DNA of 64,000 nt from Aequorivita sp. HC6-5 (GTDB lineage: Bacteria; Bacteroidota; Bacteroidia; Flavobacteriales; Flavobacteriaceae): assembly GCA_905182755.1 (NCBI GenBank), contig CAJJCS010000003.1:1-64000 (forward strand), written 5' to 3'. How positions within the stretch are numbered: the stretch's first letter is position 1; each line of letters opens with the position of its first letter. The position numbers and the translations under genes were made by a program. Positions 36,227 to 44,788 of the stretch are shown piece after piece. Under the pieces are notes generated by a model. That model was not told where the DNA came from. It did not search any database and saw only the letters and a program-made list of their open reading frames with translations.

Positions 36227-37245
36227 TTGCTCTTTTTTTATACAGATGATACCAGTTAATACCAAGCACTGCAAGAACTCCAAGTATGATAAAAGTAATT
36301 GCCAGTAGTGTAGCCCAAGAAAATTCTGAGGGGAAATACCTGTTATAACCTGTAATGATTTCTCTTGCGTTTGCATCAAGATTAATTTCTCCAAGAGCAT
36401 TTCGGCTATATATTTTTTCTTTCCAAGGCCAAACTACCCCAAGAGAGCCAGCTATAAAGCCTATAATAACTGCGTAGGTTGCTTTTTTATATTTTTTTAA
36501 TACAAACCCAAGCAGGTGAGATAAAGACACTAAGCCTGTTGCAGAGCCTAGTGAGAACACCACCAAGACCTTTAATAGCCTCACACGCTGGCTATTGTTT
36601 TTAAACGAAAAATCACCCAGTTACTATTTCAGATAGGGTGTCAAACAAAGCATTTACAGAATCTACTAGAAGTAATACATAATTGCCTAAAAGAATTAAA
36701 ATAAAAGAGCCTGATAATCCTGGGAGGGTCATTCCAGAAACACCAATAATACCACACAAAAAAACAAAAATAAGATTGTCGTTCTCACGAGCAGGCTCTA
36801 AAAAACTAATTGCTATACCTACTATAATACCGCAGGTCAAATACCCAATATTTTTTTTGTTCCAGGGTCCGAAATCTTTGTGCAATGTAGATTATAGAGC
36901 CTATTATCATTCCAAAAAAAGCACTCCAAACTTGGAGTTCGTAACCAATTAGTAGGTAGTCAAGTATTTTTGAAACGCTAAAATAGCTAATAACCATCCC
37001 AAGGCAACAGTAGGCCTAGAAAGCCTGCGTTGGTGTATTGTGATAAAACTCTTTACTCGCCCTCTAAGCAAAAGTTTAAAGGCCTTTCTGTTTATTTTTT
37101 GAAGGGAGTAAATAAATTCTTCATAAAAACCACCAACAAAAGCTACTAAACCTCCAGAGACTCCAGGAACCTTATTGGCAGCTCCCATGGTAATCCCTTT
37201 TAGGATTAACCAGAATTTATCTATGGTGGTTCTCTGAGTGCTCAC
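36219..37245 (-). pseudogene. DUF368 integral membrane protein, copy 1, frameshifted
   Basis: ORFs 36949-37245, 36806-36997, 36613-36885 and 36219-36584 are pieces of one polytopic membrane protein of about 340 residues. The N-terminus has the DUF368 signature GITMGAANKVPGVSGGLVAF, repeated later as GMTLPGLSGSFILILLGNY. Breaks lie near 37003, 36878 and 36618; the last is one extra G in a GGG run. The intact paralogue is next upstream (37255-38226) with a nine-base gap. In archaea and bacteria DUF368 (PopT/YuiD-like) proteins have been linked to recycling of polyprenyl-phosphate carriers across the membrane, which would fit cell-envelope work; that role is not shown here. Confidence 0.85.
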
Positions 37246-37254
37246 AGCATTATA

Positions 37255-38226
37255 TTAGTTAGGTTTATTTTTGTTTGCAACAAATTCTAAAAGCAAAATA
37301 ATCATAAAACCAGCAAGCATACATAAAATGGCTGCCATCAATTTTGGGTCTGCGTGATATCCGCCGGGAAGAATACTTCTTTCAATAAAGGGTATTTCTT
37401 CACCATGGCTATTTTTGCGGTATTGTAATACTTCTTTCCAAGGCCAAATTTTGTTGAGTGCACCAATCATAAATCCCGTTAAAACAGCCAGTGTAGTGTT
37501 TTTATGATTTGCAAACATCCAGTTTAATATTCCAGAAAATACTTTAAGCCCGGCAATAGCTCCTAATGCAAAGACTCCAATTTTTAATAAGGCGTTACCA
37601 AGAGAGCTGATGTTAAATGTGCTAATAGCTTCTGAAAGTTGATTTATGGCGCCAATAACGATGGTGTAACCGCCAATTAGCAGCAGTATAAAGGCTCCAG
37701 AAATACCTGGTAATATCATAGCTATAATAGCAATAAAACCCGCAAAAAATAAGAACCAAATACTTTCTGTGTCTGCTATTGGTTTTGCAAGGGTTATGCC
37801 ATAAGAAAACACCCCAGCAAGTACAAGTGCTATAATAGCTTTAGGGCTGTAGTTTGTTATTTGTTTTGCAATGTATATAATACTGGCAATGACCAAACCA
37901 AAAAAGAAAGACCAAACCAAGATTGGGTATTGCCCCAAAAGCATCGTTATTACTTTGGCAAGAGATAAAATACTAATTGCAATTCCTGTAAACAGCGAAG
38001 CTAAAAAACCAAGATTGTACTGTTGCCAAACTTTTTTAACTCCTTCTTTTTTAAGGGTTTTAAAAACACCAAGATCTAGTTTATGTATAGTGGTTATGAG
38101 TTCTTCATAGATCCCAGAAATAAAGGCAATAGTACCGCCACTTACACCTGGGACTACATCTGCAGCGCCCATGGCTAGTCCTTTGAAGATAATACTTAAT
38201 GATTGTTTAAAACTGCGTTTGGGCAT
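37255..38226 (-). CDS. DUF368 integral membrane protein, copy 2 (intact)
   Basis: A 323-residue protein with about eight to nine membrane helices. The two DUF368 half-signatures are GLAMGAADVVPGVSGGTIAF at residues 16-35 and AMILPGISGAFILLLIGGY near residue 178, suggesting an internal inverted repeat typical of carriers. The WPWKEVL motif near residue 264 is shared with copy 1. It begins after the TPR gene with a 31-base gap and is probably co-transcribed with copy 1 and aroE. Transport or flipping of an undecaprenyl-type carrier is a family-based inference. Confidence 0.9.
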   Translation of the reverse strand: MPKRSFKQSLSIIFKGLAMGAADVVPGVSGGTIAFISGIYEELITTIHKLDLGVFKTLKKEGVKKVWQQYNLGFLASLFTGIAISILSLAKVITMLLGQYPILVWSFFFGLVIASIIYIAKQITNYSPKAIIALVLAGVFSYGITLAKPIADTESIWFLFFAGFIAIIAMILPGISGAFILLLIGGYTIVIGAINQLSEAISTFNISSLGNALLKIGVFALGAIAGLKVFSGILNWMFANHKNTTLAVLTGFMIGALNKIWPWKEVLQYRKNSHGEEIPFIERSILPGGYHADPKLMAAILCMLAGFMIILLLEFVANKNKPN

Positions 38227-38257
38227 ATTAATGTTGTTTTACGCCCAAAAATACAGA

Positions 38258-39673
38258 TTAAAGGGTAGTTTTTTTGTGATTCTTAATAATTTCTTTCACA
38301 CTGATTTTTTCTAAAATATGAGGGAAAATTTCCTCTAAAATAAGTAGAAATTCAGGCTCAATATCAAGGGCATTTTTAAGATGAAATGCTCCAGTATCTT
38401 CTTTGAGAGTATCATAATAAAGCCCTGCTAACCTAAATTCTATCTCTGCAGAATCTGGATAAAATTCTGCTGCTTGTTGTAGGTTGTTTATAGCCCCTTC
38501 AAATTCTCCAAGTTTAATTAAAATATCACAACGTGTGAGCCAAGTGTTTTGCTCATAGTTTCCAAATTCTAGTGCTTTTCTATAGCCTACTTCAGCCTCT
38601 TCAAACCATTGAAGTTTTTTATTAATTTTGGCATATCTTTTCCAGTACAGTACATTTTCTGAATCTATATTGATAGCCTTGTCTATAAAATAAAGAGCTT
38701 TTTTATAGTCTTTCTTTTTGTAATGAAAATCTGTAATTGCAATCCACCCTTTGTCTAAAAGGCCGTCCTGTTCAACACACTTGGTGTAATATTGCAAGGC
38801 CATTTCATCGTTTTTGATTTTCTCATAGCATCTACCAATACGCAATAGGGCAAAGGATGTTGGATCATCAAGACCAAGTGTGATAATAAAACTCTCTATA
38901 GCCTCTTCATAGCGTTTCATTTTCTCAAGTACCTTCCCTTTTTCTAGGTAGGCTCCAATAAACCGATCATCACTAATAATAGCAAAATCAAACGATGCTA
39001 ATGCTTTCTTGTATTGTTTTAAGATGCTATACTGTTTTCCTATCTGGTGCCATGCTACTTCTGAATATGGATTATTATTTAAAAATACATTAAGATAGTG
39101 TATAGCTTCTTGATTTTGTTCTAAGTATTCAAAACAGTAAATCACATTATAAAGTGCAGAATAATCTGTATGTATTTGATCCTCTTCATCATTTAAACAC
39201 CTAATAAAGTAGTTTTTTGCATTCTCATAATCTTCTAAAAACAAATACTCCATACCTATTAAGGATAGCACATCTGCTTGGTCTAAGGTGATTTCCAATG
39301 CTTTTTCAAGCAAGACAATGGCATGTTTGTGTTGGTCTCTTCTAGAGAGAATGTTTGCTTTTTGTATGTATATTTCTTCGTTAGATTGTTCTATCTGGTA
39401 CAACTCATCTAATAATATATCTGCAATATCTAGCTCATTTTCAAAAATGAACATTTCAACTTGAAATAATTTTAGGGTAGTAGAGCTAGGGTGTTGTTGT
39501 AAACCAAGTTTTGTTGCCTTTTTGGCGAGGGCTATTTTTCCATTTTCAAGATAATGATTAATAATTTCCTCAAATTGATCTGAATCAAAAAAGAGGATAT
39601 TATTGGTCTTGAGCATAGACTCAAATTTGCTAAGTGATACGTTGTTATGCTCGTCTGGGGTTGGCAATTGCAT
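38258..39673 (-). CDS. Tetratricopeptide repeat protein
   Basis: A 471-residue cytosolic protein made almost wholly of about twelve 34-residue TPR helix pairs, for example FDFAIISDDRFIGAYLEKGK and ALYFIDKAINIDSENVLYW. There is no signal peptide or catalytic domain, so it is a protein-interaction scaffold with unknown partners. It starts 151 bases from the aminotransferase gene and precedes the DUF368 pair. Related TPR proteins are widespread in Flavobacteria, usually annotated only by the repeat. Confidence 0.88.
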   Translation of the reverse strand: MQLPTPDEHNNVSLSKFESMLKTNNILFFDSDQFEEIINHYLENGKIALAKKATKLGLQQHPSSTTLKLFQVEMFIFENELDIADILLDELYQIEQSNEEIYIQKANILSRRDQHKHAIVLLEKALEITLDQADVLSLIGMEYLFLEDYENAKNYFIRCLNDEEDQIHTDYSALYNVIYCFEYLEQNQEAIHYLNVFLNNNPYSEVAWHQIGKQYSILKQYKKALASFDFAIISDDRFIGAYLEKGKVLEKMKRYEEAIESFIITLGLDDPTSFALLRIGRCYEKIKNDEMALQYYTKCVEQDGLLDKGWIAITDFHYKKKDYKKALYFIDKAINIDSENVLYWKRYAKINKKLQWFEEAEVGYRKALEFGNYEQNTWLTRCDILIKLGEFEGAINNLQQAAEFYPDSAEIEFRLAGLYYDTLKEDTGAFHLKNALDIEPEFLLILEEIFPHILEKISVKEIIKNHKKTTL

Positions 39674-39824
39674 ACGCAGTTATTTATTGGTTTCTCTTAA
39701 ATAAAGATAGTGAGGATAATAACAGCTCTTAGGATATGCCGCAATTGTTGTTAACGAGATGTTAACAGCCCAAAACAGTAGATAACCAAATGAAAAACAA
39801 GAGATTAAAACAACTTTTGAAGAT

Positions 39825-41000
39825 TTATATTTCGTTGAGTACTTGCAATAAGATAGTGCATCCTTCTTTAATTTCTGCATTAGAAATGGTAAGGGGGGGC
39901 GAAATTCTTATGGCTCTAGGTTCAAAGAGTAACCAAAATAAAATTAGATTTTTGTCTTTGCATTTTAAAACTACCTGATTTGCAATGGCTGGGGTTTCCA
40001 TAATAAGGGCCAACATTAAACCCGTTCCTCTAATTTCTTTTATAGCGTTATGTACAAGTAGACTGCGAAGTAATATTTCTTTTTCTAGGGCTTGTTGCAT
40101 TAAAGAGCTCTGGGTTATTTCTTCAAGTGTCGCTAGGGCCGCTGCGGCAATAACAGCATTGCCTCCAAAGGTTGTTATGTGGCCTAACTTTGGTTTTTCT
40201 TGCAGTAGGTCCATTAGTGGTTTCGAAGCCGTAAAAGCGCCAATGGGTAACCCGCCACCCATACCTTTGCCCATCACTAGAATATCTGGCACGACATTGT
40301 AATTCATAAAACCGAAGAGTTTTCCGGTACGGCCAAATCCAGGTTGTATTTCATCTAAAATTAAAAGTGCACCCACCTGTTGACACCTTTGTTTTACTTT
40401 TGCCAAATAGTCATTAGTTGGTTCTATAAAACCAGCGCCTCCTTGAATAGTTTCAAGTATAACAGCTGCAGTATTGTTTGTGATTTGCTCCAAGCAAGTT
40501 TCACAGTTAAATAATATAGCGCTACACTCGGGCAACAATGGTTTAAAGGCTTCTTTTCTTTGCTCATAGCCCATAACACTTAGGGCGCCCATTGTGTTTC
40601 CGTGATAGGCAAGATTTGCGTATAAAATTTCTGCTCTACCAGTTGCTCGGCGGGCTAGTTTTAAAGCACCTTCGATGGCTTCTGTACCACTATTTACTAA
40701 ATAAGTAGTCTCTAGGGGTGAGGGCAAATGCTTGGCTAGTAATTTGGTGAGCGAAACCGCTGGCCTTTGGATATACTCTCCATACACCATTACATGCATG
40801 TATTTTTGAGCTTGCTCTGTAATAGCCTTTACAACCCTAGGGTGGCTATGTCCAAGACTACAGGCAGAAACACCTGCAACAAAATCAAGATGTGCAACTC
40901 CTTTGGTATCATAAATATAACTGCCTTTGGCATGAGATATTTCCATCGCCAATGGATGCGCAGTGGTTTGAGTTTGGTGTTTGTAGAAATCTTTTTTCAA
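39825..41000 (-). CDS. Class III PLP-dependent aminotransferase (acetylornithine/4-aminobutyrate type)
   Basis: A 391-residue fold-type I aminotransferase. Family motifs are LDFVAGVSACSLGHSHPRV, VNSGTEAIEGALKLARRATG, AYHGNTMGALSVMG, ILDEIQPGFGRTGKLFGF and ILVMGKGMGGGLPIGAFTAS, the last carrying the PLP lysine. ITTFGGN and RGTGLMLAL follow. The amino donor cannot be fixed; ornithine, acetylornithine or 4-aminobutyrate are all compatible. No arginine-biosynthesis genes are adjacent. It lies between the OstA-like gene and the TPR gene on the minus strand. Confidence 0.9.
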   Translation of the reverse strand: MKKDFYKHQTQTTAHPLAMEISHAKGSYIYDTKGVAHLDFVAGVSACSLGHSHPRVVKAITEQAQKYMHVMVYGEYIQRPAVSLTKLLAKHLPSPLETTYLVNSGTEAIEGALKLARRATGRAEILYANLAYHGNTMGALSVMGYEQRKEAFKPLLPECSAILFNCETCLEQITNNTAAVILETIQGGAGFIEPTNDYLAKVKQRCQQVGALLILDEIQPGFGRTGKLFGFMNYNVVPDILVMGKGMGGGLPIGAFTASKPLMDLLQEKPKLGHITTFGGNAVIAAAALATLEEITQSSLMQQALEKEILLRSLLVHNAIKEIRGTGLMLALIMETPAIANQVVLKCKDKNLILFWLLFEPRAIRISPPLTISNAEIKEGCTILLQVLNEI

Positions 41001-41070
41001 TGGGCTATAACTAGATTGTATAAATAGAGACTAACAATTGTAATGCAGGTATGTTTACCCGTAAAATAAA

Positions 41071-42840
41071 TTAATGATGCTCGGGTTTTATCTTGTCTTT
41101 TTGATCTAAGGTGTCATTTTCCTCTATGGGAGTTTCCTGCATAGGATTGTCCTGGGGTCTATTTTTAAAAACGTCAGCATTTAATTTTGATGCCTCTGGA
41201 AGATTTAATTGTTCTTGACTTTTTTCATCAAAAAAGGCTTCTTGAAATTTTGGTAGCGCAATGCCTTTTATTTTTGGCAGTAGGGGGAGCGGTTTCCCAT
41301 CAAATAATGCGTCTTTATTTTGTAATCGTTCTTCAGCTCGCCAACCAAAACCGGGTAATATTCTTGCCTCGGGAGGTATTTTTGAGAGTGGATATATTTT
41401 CCCAGTTCCTTTTTTAATAAAACGTATTCCTTCAATTTCTTGATTTTCCATATACATCTGTATGGAGCTAGATACAGTGTTGTTTATACCAATGAGCTCG
41501 TCATTATCGTTACGCGCAAAATAAATTACTTGTGCATTTTGGTCAATGTTTATGGTGTCCAGCTCATTGTTGGTAAATAGGCCAATAAGGCGTTTTCCTT
41601 TTACTTGATTATACCCCAAAGAATCTTTTTGAATCAAAAACGCATTGTTAAATACCTTTAAAGTGTCAAGTTGCTGGGTTCTGGTATTATTAATTAAATG
41701 AATTGTATCACCAGTCATCTGGTTCTCTCCAGTCCAAAGAACAGGAAGATGTATAAGTTTTGTGATTCCTTTTTTCTGGTTTACAAATATAGAATCACAC
41801 TTGCCGCTGGTTGGGGCTTGTTTTGGGTTGCTTGATTCTTTAAAAAAGCGTGCTTTGTAAAACCCTTTAAGAATTCTATTGTCTGGTTTTCCTGTAATTT
41901 GTAATGTATCTGCATGTATGTATACAGAATCACGTTCTTGAAGGGTTATAGCCAGGGCTCGTTTGGTAATAAAAACAGAATCTTTTTGTCTGAAAACCTC
42001 TGCATAATGCCCACGTATAATACTTTGATTACTGGTATCTATTACTTTAATGTTGTTGGTAGCAGAAGCAAAACTCCTATTTCTGTCAAAGTAAATGCTA
42101 TCTCCATAAAGTGTTCTGCTTTGGTAGTCTACTCTAGAGTTTTTTACAAAATAACCGGTATCTTCTCTAGTGTCATAAAAACCACGCTCACAATACACAG
42201 TACTGGAGTCACTTACTATGGTAGATGGGCCGTAGAGGTAACTTGCTCCCGTTTGCGAATAAAAATTAAGTTGCTGTGAGTTTATAGTGTATTTAGGATT
42301 TACAATCTTTACATCACTTTTAAATTGATAGTTTTTCTGCTCTGCGTAATACCTTCCAATTCTACTGGTTAGTGTACTGGCGGTATCTACTACAGTACCA
42401 CCGCTTCTGTAGTACGCCTCTTGCTTTACTCTATCAAAGTAAAGAGTATCTGTTTTGAGTGTTGTTTGGGGCTCTTTGAAGATAACATCACCGCTTGCAA
42501 ATGCAAATTGAGTATTGCCATTATACTCTGCATAATTACTATTCATGGAAATAGTATCACCTTGTTTTATTTTAACCTCACCATAGGCTTTTACAAAGTT
42601 GTCTTTTAGATACACATAGGCTTGATTACACCACATTTTAATTCCTTCATGGACAATATATACCTGTCCTTCTGTGTCTTGAGTGTATATGAAAGCATCT
42701 GGTAATTCTGGCTTTCGTTCTAGATACCCAGATTGAATGTCAACCTTGGTTTTATCTGTTTCTTGACTGGGTTGCGCTAGGGTAACTCCTGTAAAAAGGA
42801 GCAGTAGCAATAAACCTATATGTGGTATCTTTTTTTGCAA
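41071..42840 (-). CDS. OstA/LptA-like periplasmic LPS-transport protein
   Basis: A 589-residue exported protein with a signal peptide (MQKKIPHIGLLLLLLFTGVT, cleaved near LAQ). It consists of OstA-type beta-jellyroll repeats such as MWCNQAYVYLKDNFVKAYGE and SQQLNFYSQTGASYLYGPS. It is longer than enterobacterial LptA. A Pro-rich C-terminus (PLPLLPKIKGIALPKF) is followed by an acidic tail. It probably forms part of the periplasmic bridge that hands LPS to LptD, which is encoded at 21683-24415. It is separated from purA by about 70 bases and may have its own promoter. Confidence 0.88.
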   Translation of the reverse strand: MQKKIPHIGLLLLLLFTGVTLAQPSQETDKTKVDIQSGYLERKPELPDAFIYTQDTEGQVYIVHEGIKMWCNQAYVYLKDNFVKAYGEVKIKQGDTISMNSNYAEYNGNTQFAFASGDVIFKEPQTTLKTDTLYFDRVKQEAYYRSGGTVVDTASTLTSRIGRYYAEQKNYQFKSDVKIVNPKYTINSQQLNFYSQTGASYLYGPSTIVSDSSTVYCERGFYDTREDTGYFVKNSRVDYQSRTLYGDSIYFDRNRSFASATNNIKVIDTSNQSIIRGHYAEVFRQKDSVFITKRALAITLQERDSVYIHADTLQITGKPDNRILKGFYKARFFKESSNPKQAPTSGKCDSIFVNQKKGITKLIHLPVLWTGENQMTGDTIHLINNTRTQQLDTLKVFNNAFLIQKDSLGYNQVKGKRLIGLFTNNELDTINIDQNAQVIYFARNDNDELIGINNTVSSSIQMYMENQEIEGIRFIKKGTGKIYPLSKIPPEARILPGFGWRAEERLQNKDALFDGKPLPLLPKIKGIALPKFQEAFFDEKSQEQLNLPEASKLNADVFKNRPQDNPMQETPIEENDTLDQKDKIKPEHH

Positions 42841-42913
42841 TATATTTTTATACTGTTTTAGTATACTACTCCCAATTCAAATCAAAATATACTACAAAAC
42901 AACTGCTTTTTTT

Positions 42914-44185
42914 TTAACGGTGTATTGTTTGGGTTCTATCTGGACCTACTGAAACTATATTTATTGGTATTTCTAATTCTTTTTCTAGAAAATCAATGTA
43001 TTGGTTTAGTTCTTTAGGGAACTCAGAAGCCGCTCTCATTTTTGTTAAATCTTCTTTCCAACAAGGAAAACTTGTATAGATTGGCGTTACATTTTCTGGC
43101 TCGATGTTGTAGGGTAGGTGGGTGATGGTTTCTCCTTTGTATTTGTATGCCGTACATACCTTTAGGGTACTAAATCCAGAGAGTACATCTCCCTTCATCA
43201 TGTTTAATTGAGTAACTCCATTTACCTCACAAGTGTATTTTAAAGCTACTAAATCCAACCATCCACAACGTCTTGGCCTTCCAGTTACCGCTCCAAATTC
43301 ACGTCCTATTTTTGCCATTTCAACACCTACTTTATCAAAAAGTTCGGTAGGGAATGGGCCAGAGCCAACACGTGTGGTGTAAGCTTTAAAGATTCCGTAT
43401 ACTTCTTTTACTTTATTTGGCGCAATTCCTAAACCTGTGCAAGCGCCTGCTGCTGTTGTATTTGAAGATGTTACAAATGGGTAAGTTCCAAAATCAATAT
43501 CAAGTAAAGATCCTTGAGCACCCTCTGCCAATATTGTTTTTCCAGCTTTTATTGCCTCATGAAAATACTGCTCACTGTCAATAAATGTTAATTCTTTTAG
43601 GCGGTCTATAGCCTCATAAAATTCAGCTTCCATTTCATCTAGATCATACTGTATGTCTACATCATAAAACGAAATCATTGACTCATGTTTGTTGGCCAGT
43701 TGGCGGTATTTTGTTTTCCAGTCTTTCATTTCTAGATCACCAATACGAATTCCGTTTCTACCGGTTTTATCCATATAGGTAGGCCCTATTCCTTTTAATG
43801 TAGAGCCAATCTTTGCTTTGCCTTTACTGGCCTCACTTGCTGCATCTAAGAGCCTGTGGGTAGGCAAAATAAGGTGAGCTTTTCTTGATATTATTAACTT
43901 GGCTTTGTAGTCTATATCGAATTGATCTAAACCTTCCAATTCTTTTACAAAAACAACAGGATCTATCACAACACCATTGCCAATGACATTCATGGCTGTT
44001 TTGTGAAAAATTCCTGATGGAATAGTCCTTAAAACGTGTTTAATACCATCAAACTCTAAGGTGTGTCCTGCATTAGGACCTCCTTGAAAGCGAGCAATGA
44101 TATCATAATCTGCTGTTAGTACATCGACGATTTTTCCTTTTCCTTCGTCTCCCCATTGTAATCCAAGTAGTAAGTCTACTGCCAT
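42914..44185 (-). CDS. purA: Adenylosuccinate synthase
   Basis: PurA makes adenylosuccinate from IMP, aspartate and GTP, the first step from IMP to AMP. The 423-residue protein is complete. LLLGLQWGDEGKGKIVDVL holds the N-terminal GTP site, and GPNAGHT, KIGSTLKGIGPTYMDK, ILAEGAQGSLLDIDFGTYPF and TGRPRRCGWLDLVAL follow. The start follows the Fur-type gene by 17 bases, so they may share a transcript. It is an essential housekeeping enzyme and shows no lesions. Confidence 0.97.
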   Translation of the reverse strand: MAVDLLLGLQWGDEGKGKIVDVLTADYDIIARFQGGPNAGHTLEFDGIKHVLRTIPSGIFHKTAMNVIGNGVVIDPVVFVKELEGLDQFDIDYKAKLIISRKAHLILPTHRLLDAASEASKGKAKIGSTLKGIGPTYMDKTGRNGIRIGDLEMKDWKTKYRQLANKHESMISFYDVDIQYDLDEMEAEFYEAIDRLKELTFIDSEQYFHEAIKAGKTILAEGAQGSLLDIDFGTYPFVTSSNTTAAGACTGLGIAPNKVKEVYGIFKAYTTRVGSGPFPTELFDKVGVEMAKIGREFGAVTGRPRRCGWLDLVALKYTCEVNGVTQLNMMKGDVLSGFSTLKVCTAYKYKGETITHLPYNIEPENVTPIYTSFPCWKEDLTKMRAASEFPKELNQYIDFLEKELEIPINIVSVGPDRTQTIHR

Positions 44186-44202
44186 AATTGTAATGTATTT
44201 CC

Positions 44203-44661
44203 CTATTGCTTTGGGTTGGTTGTGTTTTTTGTTCCGTAAAAATATAGCGAGTGTTTAGATATGGTAATATCAAAAACATCTTCTATGGTTTTTTTAATAT
44301 TCTGTATTCTTGGATCACAGAATTCTATGACTTCTCCGTTGTCTAGAATAACATGATCGTGTTGTTTATCAAAATATGATTTTTCGTAATGTGCTTGATT
44401 CTGCCCAAATTGATGCTTACGAACCAACATGCATTCTAGCAATAATTCTATAGTGTTGTATAGTGTTGCTCTACTTACACGATAGTTTTTGTTTTTCATT
44501 ATGATATATAAAGACTCAATATCAAAATGTTCTTCCTGATCGTATATTTCTTGAAGTATAGCGAAGCGTTCAGGTGTTTTACGGTGCCCTTTTGTCTCTA
44601 AAAATGCAGTGAACACATTTTTTACAATATCTTGATTGTTTGCTTCAGTTTTTGAACTCAT
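44203..44661 (-). CDS. Fur-family transcriptional regulator
   Basis: A 152-residue metal-dependent repressor. The winged helix lies at residues 20-90 ([40 protein letters not shown]). The dimerisation and metal part is [20 protein letters not shown] and [12 protein letters not shown]. The CxxC pair that holds structural zinc in many Fur proteins is absent: the usual LDCG reads LDNG. Whether it senses iron, zinc or peroxide is unclear. It sits between the stringent-response gene and purA, all on the minus strand. Confidence 0.9.
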   Translation of the reverse strand: MSSKTEANNQDIVKNVFTAFLETKGHRKTPERFAILQEIYDQEEHFDIESLYIIMKNKNYRVSRATLYNTIELLLECMLVRKHQFGQNQAHYEKSYFDKQHDHVILDNGEVIEFCDPRIQNIKKTIEDVFDITISKHSLYFYGTKNTTNPKQ

Positions 44662-44788
44662 AGTATGGCAATGAATTGCTTAGCTATTAATGCAATTTAG
44701 ATACCCTTTTGGCTACCATATAATTGCTACGGATACTTAAAATTTAATTCTAAATTATTTTATACCTTAATGGTCAAAAATAGCAAAA

